NCBI GenBank assembly: GCA_020832735.1
Contig: JAFIEB010000112.1
Coordinates: 1-64,000 of the forward strand
Reading direction: 5' to 3'
Source: Oceanicaulis sp.
GTDB taxonomy: Bacteria > Pseudomonadota > Alphaproteobacteria > Caulobacterales > Maricaulaceae
DNA: 64,000 nt
Every line of letters begins with the position of its first letter. Position 1 is the stretch's first letter. The notes beneath the pieces were generated by a model. The model ran no database searches, was not told the DNA's origin, and saw only the letters and a program-made list of their open reading frames with translations. A program made the translations under genes and the position numbers. This document shows positions 35,480 through 43,588 of this stretch, in pieces.

Positions 35480-36229
35480 TCATGAGCTGGCGCGCCCTTG
35501 CTTGCGCCACACGGCGCCGGCGAACACAAACTGGCCATCGCGCACCCAGCGGCCGCTCACGCAGGGAGCAAGGCGCTGCAGACCCTCGCCCAGCCCGGCG
35601 ACCACGAACGCGCCCGATTGCGGGCCCTGATCACCGGGAAAGCGGACCGATATCCCGTGACAGTCAAGAAAGCGGCGCGTTGCCGGATAGATCGCCTTGT
35701 AGACGGCCTCCTTGGCGGCGAAGGCCAGCAGCGCCCAGCTGAGCGCGCCCGCCAGGGCGCGGCCCGGAAACCCCGCCATCTCTTCAGGCCGGCAAATCGT
35801 GCGCTCCAGCGCATCATCCAGCGCGGTGACAGGTTCGAGATCGACGCCCACGCCTGCAAAAGCCGCTGCGGGGCAGACAGCGGCGCAAGCTGCGCCGGCT
35901 CCATGCGCAATAGAGCCATGATACCCGGCGGGCCAGCACGGCAATCCGTCCGCAGATTTCAACACAGGCGGCGGTTTTGGCAGGTGCGCTGACAATGCGT
36001 CCCGAGCGCACTGTCGCCCCCTGATGAAATCCTCCCGGCGCGCCGCGGACAGGCGCGCCAGCAAGCGGCGCTCCCCGGCGCAAAGACAGCTGGCGTCAGC
36101 GCGCCCCCCGAACCGGGCCTGGAAGGAAATCTGCGCCGGGAACAGGGCGTTTGCGAGACGGCTGGAGCGCATCGCATCCGCCTTCCGGCGCTCATGCTCA
36201 GGCAGGGCTGCGATTATAGCCATGGACAT
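35480..36229 (-). CDS. Sfp/EntD-type 4'-phosphopantetheinyl transferase
   Basis: About 249 residues. It attaches phosphopantetheine from CoA to the Ser of NRPS T domains. Motifs: GVGVDLEP and SWALLAFAAKEAVYKAIYP, the metal-binding Asp-x-Glu and the W/F-x-x-K-E-A-x-x-K block. The reading frame overlaps the halogenase-homologue stop by 32 bases if ATG 36229 is used; ATG 36172 is an alternative start and would leave a 25-base gap. It would activate both NRPS proteins of the cluster. Confidence 0.88.
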   Translation of the reverse strand: MSMAIIAALPEHERRKADAMRSSRLANALFPAQISFQARFGGRADASCLCAGERRLLARLSAARREDFIRGRQCARDALSAHLPKPPPVLKSADGLPCWPAGYHGSIAHGAGAACAAVCPAAAFAGVGVDLEPVTALDDALERTICRPEEMAGFPGRALAGALSWALLAFAAKEAVYKAIYPATRRFLDCHGISVRFPGDQGPQSGAFVVAGLGEGLQRLAPCVSGRWVRDGQFVFAGAVWRKQGRASS

Positions 36230-37088
36230 CCACGCCGCTGACTAGGACAGGCGACCACCGGTCAAGCGATACCTGGCCGCCATATTCGGCCAGCTCCGTC
36301 TGGCCGGGATAGATCCGCACGCTGGTCGGCACGTAACGGGCGACGAACGCCATGCGCAGCTCGCTGCGGCTGATATTCGGGGTGGAGCCATGCATGGTCG
36401 CTTCCCAGAACAGCAAGCACTGGCCCGCGCGCAGCTCCACGCTCACCGCGTCTCCGGTGCGCCCTCTCCAGGAGCGGTCATGTTCAATTTCGGCGATATC
36501 GTATCCGAACAGGCCCCGCTTCTCGCCATTGCGCAGGCTGCGGTTGACCCGGCCCTGATCCCAGCTCATGGCCTTCAGGTCATCGATGTACTGGCGCCGG
36601 TGCGAGCCGGGAAGAAACTGCATGCAACTGACCTCGGCTGTGGCGTCAGTCAGCGCGGTCCAAACCGCAAGCGTCATGAAGATGTCGGGATATCGGGCAT
36701 GGGGCTCTGTCGCCGCCAGCGGCGCGACTCCGCTGCCAATGGCGAGATTGCGCGACTGGTGCCAGTCCGTGCCTTCGTCTCCGGGGAATTTGGCGAAGAA
36801 CTCCGTTCGCCAGCAATACAGATCCGGACCCAGAACGCTGGCCGCACGCTGCACGATCTGCGGGCGCCGGACGTGACGGGCCAGGAACGGCACATCAAGA
36901 TGGCGGTCGTAATTGGCGATATTGCCGCCGCTCTCCAGATCGTAAGGCGCATGCATCCGATCCAGCAGCGCCTGGCGCAGGCGGGGCAGTGCGTCCAGGC
37001 TCTCCTGGCGCGAATAGACGTCAAAGGGCCCGATGAAGCCGTCACGATCAAACCGGTCTAGCTCGGATGGCGTGAGATCGAACGCCAT
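36198..37088 (-). CDS. SyrB2-type non-haem Fe/α-ketoglutarate halogenase homologue, His-x-Ser variant
   Basis: 296 residues, phytanoyl-CoA-dioxygenase fold, close to the SyrB2/CytC3 chlorinating-enzyme group: YCWRTEFFAKFPGDEGTDWHQS, GLFGYD and FVARYVPTSVRIYP all fit. These enzymes chlorinate an amino acid held on a T domain. Iron ligands are His110 and His233 (TMHGSTPN); the distal Arg is in RMAFVARY. The third facial position, Asp in hydroxylases and Ala/Gly in halogenases, is Ser112 (HQS, codon TCG; Ala would need one base change). Most likely substrate: valine on the ATP-grasp–A–T protein. Activity needs testing. Confidence 0.82.
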   Translation of the reverse strand: MAFDLTPSELDRFDRDGFIGPFDVYSRQESLDALPRLRQALLDRMHAPYDLESGGNIANYDRHLDVPFLARHVRRPQIVQRAASVLGPDLYCWRTEFFAKFPGDEGTDWHQSRNLAIGSGVAPLAATEPHARYPDIFMTLAVWTALTDATAEVSCMQFLPGSHRRQYIDDLKAMSWDQGRVNRSLRNGEKRGLFGYDIAEIEHDRSWRGRTGDAVSVELRAGQCLLFWEATMHGSTPNISRSELRMAFVARYVPTSVRIYPGQTELAEYGGQVSLDRWSPVLVSGVDVHGYNRSPA

Positions 37089-37094
37089 GGCGGC

Positions 37095-37559
37095 TCAGGC
37101 GCCCGGATCAACCGGCGCAGGCTGGGCCAGCGCGTAACGCGAGGCGAAGGCGGCCGGAAAGGCGATCGCGTTGGCGTAGAAATAGCGCACCAGCTGTCCT
37201 TGATGCATGACTTCATGCTCCCACAGATCAAACAGCAATTGCGCCGCTTGACCGCCCCACTCCATCGCGGCGGCTGTCTTCAGGATATCATCGCGCGTTT
37301 GCGCCAGCGCGGCCTGCATAGAAGCGGGCTGGCGGGTCTGTTCGCGGGCCAGGCTGCAAGAAAAACCCTGCCATTCGCCCGCCAGCATGCCGCGCCTGTA
37401 GCTTTCACGCGCACCGACCACGCACCAGAATTGGCTGCCGATGCTGTTGGAGGGAACCTGATCAATACGGCGGCCCAGATCATCCGCCGCCAGGCCTTCC
37501 CCCAAGCTGTTGGTCAGCTCAAGCGCCGCTTCCACGCGCTGAAGTAAAATCTTGTCCAT
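37095..37559 (-). CDS. DinB/YfiT-like four-helix protein
   Basis: 154 residues, helical. The motif LWEHEVMHQGQLVRYFYA carries His-x3-His-x-x-Gln, the C-terminal metal site of DinB-like proteins, and a Trp-rich segment (GEWQGFSC) is present. DinB proteins include thiol-dependent transferases and detoxification enzymes. Role in the cluster unknown. I use ATG 37559; an upstream in-frame ATG at 37592 would add 11 residues. The stop lies 6 bases before the halogenase-homologue ATG, so it is the first gene of that unit. Confidence 0.68.
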   Translation of the reverse strand: MDKILLQRVEAALELTNSLGEGLAADDLGRRIDQVPSNSIGSQFWCVVGARESYRRGMLAGEWQGFSCSLAREQTRQPASMQAALAQTRDDILKTAAAMEWGGQAAQLLFDLWEHEVMHQGQLVRYFYANAIAFPAAFASRYALAQPAPVDPGA

Positions 37560-37640
37560 GCTGACCCCTTCAAGCCTCACCCGTGCGTGCAATCAGGCAA
37601 CTCAACCAAAGGATACATTTTGACGATCGGGTTGGCAATA

Positions 37641-38336
37641 TCACACTTTTTTCTGCATCCGCCGGATCGCGGCGGGGGAAAGTTGTTCGCGATACCGGTT
37701 TACAAAGCGGCCGGTGGCGTCGGGATAGACCCGCCTGTATTCGCGCAAAACCCATCCGACAGCATTCGCAATGTATTTGTTGCGCTCGGACATATGCGGG
37801 ATTAGCAGCGGGAACACCTCCTCAGGCATCAAATATACAGCATTTTTCCCTGAGTAATGAATCAATGATACGATTGATGCACGCCTGCGCCAGAGATTAT
37901 CACTCCGGCTCAATGATTTTAAAAAAGGAAACACTTCATCTTTGTATTTGTGGTTGCAGTATGAGTATATGACGCTCAACTCGTCACAATGAGCCCAATT
38001 ATCAACTCTGGACATCCATTTCGACAGCCCCGCAAACTCGAATAGCGCTATTGATGCCTTCTTTTTCCTATAATACAATAATGCAACCAATAAAGATTCA
38101 AAATGCGAGCCATTATTCCATATATAATCATATACTGACAGCTTTTCTTCTCGCGAAAGCCCTTCCAACATGAAGTCATACAATGCAACACGCCTGAGCT
38201 CCGGCACGCTGATAGCAAGACAGTCAAAACCGGTGGATTTGTCCGCCTGGACAGCCTTGGCCCGGTGGAGATTGGCGCGGTCAAGAAGCATGGCCTCCAA
38301 CCGGTCGAGATAGGGCTGAAGCTGTTCGCTCTGCAT
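37641..38336 (-). CDS. DNA alkylation repair protein, AlkD-like HEAT-repeat family
   Basis: 231 residues of HEAT-like helices. Recognised by SRVDNWAHCDELS, then NLWRRRASIVSLIHYS, and WVLREYRR, the blocks of the AlkC/AlkD family that excise N-alkylated bases. The middle of the gene (about 37840-38170) is strikingly AT-rich compared with its neighbours, suggesting recent transfer. It lies within the biosynthetic region and could protect against a reactive (alkylating) product or be a passenger. Confidence 0.82.
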   Translation of the reverse strand: MQSEQLQPYLDRLEAMLLDRANLHRAKAVQADKSTGFDCLAISVPELRRVALYDFMLEGLSREEKLSVYDYIWNNGSHFESLLVALLYYRKKKASIALFEFAGLSKWMSRVDNWAHCDELSVIYSYCNHKYKDEVFPFLKSLSRSDNLWRRRASIVSLIHYSGKNAVYLMPEEVFPLLIPHMSERNKYIANAVGWVLREYRRVYPDATGRFVNRYREQLSPAAIRRMQKKV

Positions 38337-38452
38337 TCACTCCGCTCCAGCCTGCCCGCAGCGGCCGCCCGCAACACCGTCCCGGATTGGCGCTGATCGG
38401 GAATGTGTTGAAGATTGCGCTAACCAGTGGTTGATAATAGCATGGGTTGAGT

Positions 38453-38491
38453 ATGAAGCCATAAGCTACTTTTGATTGCTTATGGCTTCAT
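38453..38491. promoter_or_regulatory. Perfect 14-base inverted repeat before the aminotransferase operon
   Basis: ATGAAGCCATAAGC (38453-38466) and GCTTATGGCTTCAT (38478-38491) are exact complements, with an 11-base AT-rich loop. It lies in the divergent region, 38 bases before the proposed ATG of the aminotransferase. It could be a binding site or a hairpin in the leader. No gene ends here, so termination is unlikely. Function unknown. Confidence 0.55.
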
Positions 38492-38528
38492 CGTGACAGG
38501 CCGGTCAAGCCGGACCCGGCCCTTCAGG

Positions 38529-39665
38529 ATGGTCCACGTGACACGCACCTTTGCGCAAGAAATAGCCGCCCTGGTGGACGCGACTGCGCCCGGTTATACA
38601 TCGACGGTCGAGCCCGACCCTCATGACGTAGACCTCAGCCGGGGCGAGGTGCGCATCGACTGGAGCGCCATGCTGGCGCCCGATCCGCTCCGCCTCAAGC
38701 CCGCGCAGTTTCACTATCAGCCCCCTCGCGGCTGCGCCGCGCTTCGCAGGGCATATCTGGAAGCCGCCGCGCAGGACGGGGCGCCGGTCCGTCACCTGAC
38801 GGAAGATCATGTGCTTGTCTGCGCAGGCGCCAAACAGGCCATGTTTCTGGCCCTGAATTGCATGGTCCGCCGCGGCGACCGCGTCCTGATCCCGCGTCCT
38901 GGCTGGGCGCCCTACACCGTCTGGGTCAAGAGCCTGGGCGCCGCGCCCGTCTATTATGACGCCGCCGATCCGCATGGCGCCGATCTGCTCGGCAGGCTCG
39001 GCGGGCCGGACATTACCTGCGTGATCGTCAACTCGCCCCATAATCCAACCGGCGCCGCTCTTACTCAGGCTGCTGTGGATTCGGTCGCCGGCCTGTGCGC
39101 CCAGTCCGGCCGGCAGATCATCTGCGATGAAGTGTACCGGTCCGTGTCGGCAAGCCCTTGCGGGACCTTTCTGGGCCATGCCGCGAACGGGACGGCGCAG
39201 GTGGCCGTGGTGGATTCCGTGTCCAAATGGGCTGCAGCTGCGGGCCTGAGGATCGGCTTCCTGGTCGCGGACCCGGCGCTTGTCAGCCTGGCCGTCATGA
39301 TGCGCGGGCTGATCGATTCCTGTCCGTCCGGACCCGGACAGGCCCTCGCCGCCCGCATGCTGTCGCCAGAGCACGCACCCTCCCGCCTGCAAATCCGGAG
39401 CTTTGCAGCGCAGAGGCTGGAGGCGCTGGCGGACCTGCTCCGGGCCAATGACGCGCATATCGCCAGCACCGGCGCATTATATGTCTGGGTTTGCGCCGAT
39501 GGACCGCAACTGGCGCTGCCTTCGCTTGGCGGACTGCGGCTTCATGGCGCCGGCGGCGCGCTGTTCGGACAAGACGGTCATATACGGTTCTGCCCCACCG
39601 CCCTTGGCGCCGCAGAGGCCTTTCGGCTGGGTCTGGCCCCCGCCGCCCTGGCGATAGCGTCATGA
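38529..39665 (+). CDS. PLP-dependent aminotransferase, class I/II (cluster)
   Basis: About 378 residues. PLP Lys in VVDSVSKWAAAAGLRIGF, Asn/Pro motif VNSPHNPTGAALT and Asp in ICDEVYRSVS; the N-terminal GAKQAMFLALN loop binds the phosphate. Start ATG 38529 is chosen because the fold begins near VTRTFAQEIAAL; a TTG at 38472 lies inside the inverted repeat. Its stop overlaps the next ATG (ATGA), so this is the first gene of a three-gene operon. It may make or consume an unusual amino acid for the NRPS. Confidence 0.85.
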   Translation: MVHVTRTFAQEIAALVDATAPGYTSTVEPDPHDVDLSRGEVRIDWSAMLAPDPLRLKPAQFHYQPPRGCAALRRAYLEAAAQDGAPVRHLTEDHVLVCAGAKQAMFLALNCMVRRGDRVLIPRPGWAPYTVWVKSLGAAPVYYDAADPHGADLLGRLGGPDITCVIVNSPHNPTGAALTQAAVDSVAGLCAQSGRQIICDEVYRSVSASPCGTFLGHAANGTAQVAVVDSVSKWAAAAGLRIGFLVADPALVSLAVMMRGLIDSCPSGPGQALAARMLSPEHAPSRLQIRSFAAQRLEALADLLRANDAHIASTGALYVWVCADGPQLALPSLGGLRLHGAGGALFGQDGHIRFCPTALGAAEAFRLGLAPAALAIAS

Positions 39666-40723
39666 AGGACCTCATGACGATAGAAAGGGTTGCGCGCAGC
39701 TGGCCCCGCGTCAGCCTGATCGACGTCACCTTGAGGGATGGCGGGTTCAGGACGGGCTTTGACTGGACCGAGGACGAGATCGTCTGCGTATCGCACGCTG
39801 CCCTGCAGGCCGGCTGCGCATACGCGGAACTGGGCTATCTGGGCGGGGTCCCCGAACTCCACCATGCCGATGTGCGCGGGGTCAGCGCTGATCTGACTCC
39901 GGACGTGATCGCACGCGTCTCGGCCCGCGTGCGACCATCGCCAAGCCAAGGTGCGCTGTGCGCCATGATCCACCCCGCGCCGGCGCGTGCGCCGCAGCCT
40001 TTCCCAGCCCTGCGCCAGGCCGGTCTGGATATGGTGCGCCTCGTCTATCATGACAGCTGGGCGGACTCATTCGACCGGATGGCGGATCAGGCCGGATCCG
40101 CAGGACTGAAAGTCTCGGGCAATCTCGCCCTGACGAGCCGCTACCGGCCCGAGGCGCTGGCCGCGGCGGCGCGCCGTATCGCGCCTCGCGTGGACATCCT
40201 TTATTTCGCAGACACATGCGGCGCGCTTCTGCCAGGCGAGATACAGAGCCTGACCGAAACCGCCTGCGGCCTCTGTGAAATCGGCTTCCATGGCCATGAC
40301 TATCTGTCCATGGCCCTGTCCAACAGCCTGGCTGCGGCCCAGGCGGGCGCACGCTGGATCGACGCCTCTGTCCACGGCATTGGGCGGGGCGCCGGCAATC
40401 TCAGACTCGAACTCTGGCTCGCCCTGGCTCAGGCGCACAGCCCCGCCGGAGGCGCGTCGCTGGCCCGGCTTCTGCCGGCCCTGGACGCCATCGCGCGCAG
40501 GCTCGGCCCGCCGATGGCGCCAGACCTGGTCAGCCTGGTGTCAGGCGCGCTCAATCTGACGCCCCCGCAGGAGGATGACCTGCGGTCTCTGGCGCCAGGC
40601 GGTGACGGCGCTGCGCTGCGCGCTCTGGCCGCCCGGCTGCTCGAGCTGGGCGCCGAGGGCGCCACCATCTCGTCCGCCCTGCACGATTGCGCTGAGCCCG
40701 CGTTGCGCGGAGCTGAGACATGA
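39662..40723 (+). CDS. HMGL-like aldolase (4-hydroxy-2-oxovalerate aldolase type)
   Basis: About 353 residues of the DRE-TIM family. VTLRDGGFRTGF is the catalytic Arg-Asp block. The metal-binding His-x-His is in FHGHDYLSMALSNSLAA, and GIGRGAGNLRLE matches the DmpG/LeuA Gly-rich signature. It resembles DmpG more than isopropylmalate synthase. It would join or split a pyruvate-type enolate and an aldehyde, so with aminotransferases on both sides it plausibly makes a hydroxylated or extended amino acid. Overlaps both neighbours by four bases. Substrate unknown. Confidence 0.78.
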   Translation: MKDLMTIERVARSWPRVSLIDVTLRDGGFRTGFDWTEDEIVCVSHAALQAGCAYAELGYLGGVPELHHADVRGVSADLTPDVIARVSARVRPSPSQGALCAMIHPAPARAPQPFPALRQAGLDMVRLVYHDSWADSFDRMADQAGSAGLKVSGNLALTSRYRPEALAAAARRIAPRVDILYFADTCGALLPGEIQSLTETACGLCEIGFHGHDYLSMALSNSLAAAQAGARWIDASVHGIGRGAGNLRLELWLALAQAHSPAGGASLARLLPALDAIARRLGPPMAPDLVSLVSGALNLTPPQEDDLRSLAPGGDGAALRALAARLLELGAEGATISSALHDCAEPALRGAET

Positions 40724-41790
40724 CGGCTCAAACCCGCAAACAGGAAAATACCGGCGACGTGCTGCATCCGATGGAGAGCTGTCTCGATTTGAGGTCGTTC
40801 GATCCCGAATTCATGAAATCATTCTTTCCCCTCGATACTCTGACGCAATCCTATCATCCTGAACTGCTGTTCGGTTACGCCGACACCCGGGGCGATGCGG
40901 ACTTGCGCGAGGCCCTGTCGCGCCGCATCGGTCTGCCCCCCGATCACATTCTGATCACCGACGGCGCATCCCAGGCTCTGTTTCTGAGCCTGCTGACAGG
41001 CCTGGAAGCTGGCGCTTCGGTCCTGACGCCCCGGCCTGCCTTTCCAGCCTATGCGCGCATGGCCGCCTATCGTGGGTGTCAGGCGCGGTACTACCCCTGC
41101 CAGCCCGATGCCGCAGGGCTCAGGGCCGCGCTCGACAGCACTAGCGAAAACTCCGGCTCAGGGCTGATCATCAATTCGCCTCACAACCCAACCGGGGCCA
41201 TGCTTGACAGGCGAGCCCTTCAGGAGTGCCTCGAACACGCGTCAGAGCGCGGCGTTTTCACCATTTTTGACGACACCTATCACTGGATGAGCGGCGCGTG
41301 CGATCAGCTCACCAACCCTCTGGTTGGCGCCCGCGCCGGTATGCACGCCGTCACGGTTGTCAGCCTTGGCAAATATCTGTGCATGCCGGGGCTCAGGCTT
41401 GGCTTCCTGGCGTCGCCTGACCGCCAGCTGATCGATGACATGACAGAAGCCAAGCGTCACCTCTCGCACGCCTCTTGTCCTGCCCACGAACGCCTGGCGC
41501 TGCGCCTCCTGACATCCTCAGACTGGGCCCGCGGACGCATGGAGTTGAAGGCCGAGCTGGAACGCCGCCGCGCCATCGCCGAAGCCGGCTTCAGGGTTCA
41601 CAGCGCCAGACCCGCCGTCCCCGCGACAGGCTTCTACATCTATGCGTCCGGCATTGAGGGCCTGAAGCGGCTCAAGATCGCGGGAATCGAAGGGCGGATT
41701 TTCGCAGCCGGGCCTGACGAAGCCCGGTACTGCCTGGCCGCTGGTCCGGAGCGATGGCAGGCGCTCACCGCCGCCCTGGCGGCGCGTTAA
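40720..41790 (+). CDS. PLP-dependent aminotransferase, class I/II (cluster, second)
   Basis: 356 residues. Phosphate-binding DGASQALFLSLL, Asn/Pro motif IINSPHNPTGAMLD, Asp in IFDDTYHWMSG, and the PLP Lys in VSLGKYLCMPGLRLGF. It differs in sequence from the one at 38529, so the pair probably act on different substrates of one pathway, for example both sides of the aldolase step. ATGA overlap with the aldolase gene. The gene ends the plus-strand operon and converges on the Mrp operon. Confidence 0.85.
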   Translation: MTAQTRKQENTGDVLHPMESCLDLRSFDPEFMKSFFPLDTLTQSYHPELLFGYADTRGDADLREALSRRIGLPPDHILITDGASQALFLSLLTGLEAGASVLTPRPAFPAYARMAAYRGCQARYYPCQPDAAGLRAALDSTSENSGSGLIINSPHNPTGAMLDRRALQECLEHASERGVFTIFDDTYHWMSGACDQLTNPLVGARAGMHAVTVVSLGKYLCMPGLRLGFLASPDRQLIDDMTEAKRHLSHASCPAHERLALRLLTSSDWARGRMELKAELERRRAIAEAGFRVHSARPAVPATGFYIYASGIEGLKRLKIAGIEGRIFAAGPDEARYCLAAGPERWQALTAALAAR

Positions 41791-41896
41791 GCCCCCCAAA
41801 ACCGCAAGGCGCAGGCCTTGAGGCGAGGCTTTGAAAGACCTGATGGAGCACGCTTGCCAACCTCTGCGGCCGTCACCCGCGCTCATCAAACCCCCG

Positions 41897-43588
41897 CTAA
41901 GCCAGGGCGAGGGCTGCGATCAGCAGGATCAGGGCCAGCAGCAGGGCGGGCAGGACCGCCGGCAATGCGGCTTCCGTCCGGTCGGCCAGATCGCCCAGCC
42001 GCAGGACGCGTTTCGAGACATGGACCTCCAGCAAGCGCGGCAACGTTTTTTCAGCCTGAGCAATGGCGCGCTGCAGCGATGATCCCATCGCGCTCAGCAT
42101 GACCATTGCCGGAACCAGAAGGTCGCCCTGCGGCGCGCGCGGCGCGCTCAGGCGGGCGCGGTGCGCCAGCGCCGCCACAAGGACCGCCAGCGCCAGCGGC
42201 GCGGCGCCGGCCGCCAGGTTGTCCCATCGCCAGGCATAGCCCGCCGGCAGTCCGGACATCGCCCACACCGCCCACGGCAGGATCAGCGCGCCCGCGCCGA
42301 GAAGCATGACCGGAACCGAGCGCACACGCGGCGCCGGGGCGTGCGCGGCGCCGGAGGGGCGCACAACGGCCAGGAAATGGGCGAGCAGGAGCGCGGTGGT
42401 GAAGGCCGAGACGGTGATGAGCAGCGCGCTCGCCGGTCCCAGCGGCGCCTTCAGCGCCAGTTTGGCGAGCGCCCCGCCGGTCAGCGGCAATCCGGCGACC
42501 GAGAGGGCCACAACGCCCAAAACCGCGCGCAGGCGGAGGGCGGGTCTGCCCGAGGTCTCGGCCATCGCGCCTGCGCCAAGAAACAGGGCGCCCTTCGCAA
42601 GCCCGTGATGCAGAGCATAGATCGCGATGACCGCCATCAGCACGGACGCGTCCAGACCCGCCGCCAGCCCGGCGCCGGCGCCAGCCAGCATCAGCCCCAT
42701 CTGGCTGACTGTGGAATACGCCAGCACGGCCTTGGGATCGTCCTGGGTGAGGCCGTAGATCGCCGCCCCGAACGCGCCTGCAAAGCCCAGCGCGCCCAGC
42801 ACCGCGCCGGCCGCCATATGACCGTCGCCAAACGGCAGGAAGGTGAGCAGGCCGAAAATCCCGGTCTTCACGATGGCGCCTGACAGCACGGCGGAGGCCG
42901 GGACGGGCGCCGCCGGGTGGGCGACGGGCAACCAGACATGCAAGGGCGCCAGGCCCGCCTTGACGCCAAACCCGATGATCAGGAGGACCAGGATGAGGCT
43001 CCGGTCGGGCGAAAGCCCGATCGCGTCGACGATCGCCTTGAGATCCGCCACGCCGCCGGCCGCGCCCGAGGCCAGGATCAATCCGGCCAGCAGGGCGGCC
43101 TCTCCCAGCACGGCCAGCGCGATATAGGCGACCCCGGCGTTGAGGGCCTTCTGACTGCGGTCATGAATGACCAGCGGAAACGCCATCAGCGAGACCAGCG
43201 CGAAAGCGACATAGAAGGTGATCGCGTCCGCGGCGAGAAAGACGCCGAGATTGCCCGCCAGGCAGAGATTCCAGAACAGGGCGAAATTGCCCGCCCGGTC
43301 CTTGCCGCGCATGGAGAAACGCGAATACAGCCCCGCCACAAGCCACAACAGGCTCGCCCCGCCCAGGAACAGGGCGCCCGGCTCGCTCAGCGACAGCGAC
43401 ACGCCCAGCACCAGGTCGGGCAGAACCAGCACGTCATCGCGCGGCGCAAACAGCGCTGCGGCCAGACCCGGCGCCGGCGCGATCACCGCAAGGGTCAGGC
43501 TGCGGTCCCGGATGCCCGGCAGGGCGCTCAGGCCCGCCAGCACAAGCGGCAGGCCCACCGCCAGAGGGAGGAGCCAGATCGCGCTCAT
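41897..43588 (-). CDS. Mrp-type antiporter subunit, NuoN/MrpD-like (third copy)
   Basis: 563 residues, many transmembrane helices. Family blocks include VLAYSTVSQMGLMLAG and HHGLAKGALFLGAGAMAE, with a proton-path Lys region (AKLALKAPLG). It is the third of three related membrane subunits (also 43585-45066 and 45063-46544). It is the longest and has an extra C-terminal soluble tail before the final helix. Its ATG overlaps the previous stop by four bases. Last gene of the antiporter operon. Confidence 0.85.
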   Translation of the reverse strand: MSAIWLLPLAVGLPLVLAGLSALPGIRDRSLTLAVIAPAPGLAAALFAPRDDVLVLPDLVLGVSLSLSEPGALFLGGASLLWLVAGLYSRFSMRGKDRAGNFALFWNLCLAGNLGVFLAADAITFYVAFALVSLMAFPLVIHDRSQKALNAGVAYIALAVLGEAALLAGLILASGAAGGVADLKAIVDAIGLSPDRSLILVLLIIGFGVKAGLAPLHVWLPVAHPAAPVPASAVLSGAIVKTGIFGLLTFLPFGDGHMAAGAVLGALGFAGAFGAAIYGLTQDDPKAVLAYSTVSQMGLMLAGAGAGLAAGLDASVLMAVIAIYALHHGLAKGALFLGAGAMAETSGRPALRLRAVLGVVALSVAGLPLTGGALAKLALKAPLGPASALLITVSAFTTALLLAHFLAVVRPSGAAHAPAPRVRSVPVMLLGAGALILPWAVWAMSGLPAGYAWRWDNLAAGAAPLALAVLVAALAHRARLSAPRAPQGDLLVPAMVMLSAMGSSLQRAIAQAEKTLPRLLEVHVSKRVLRLGDLADRTEAALPAVLPALLLALILLIAALALA

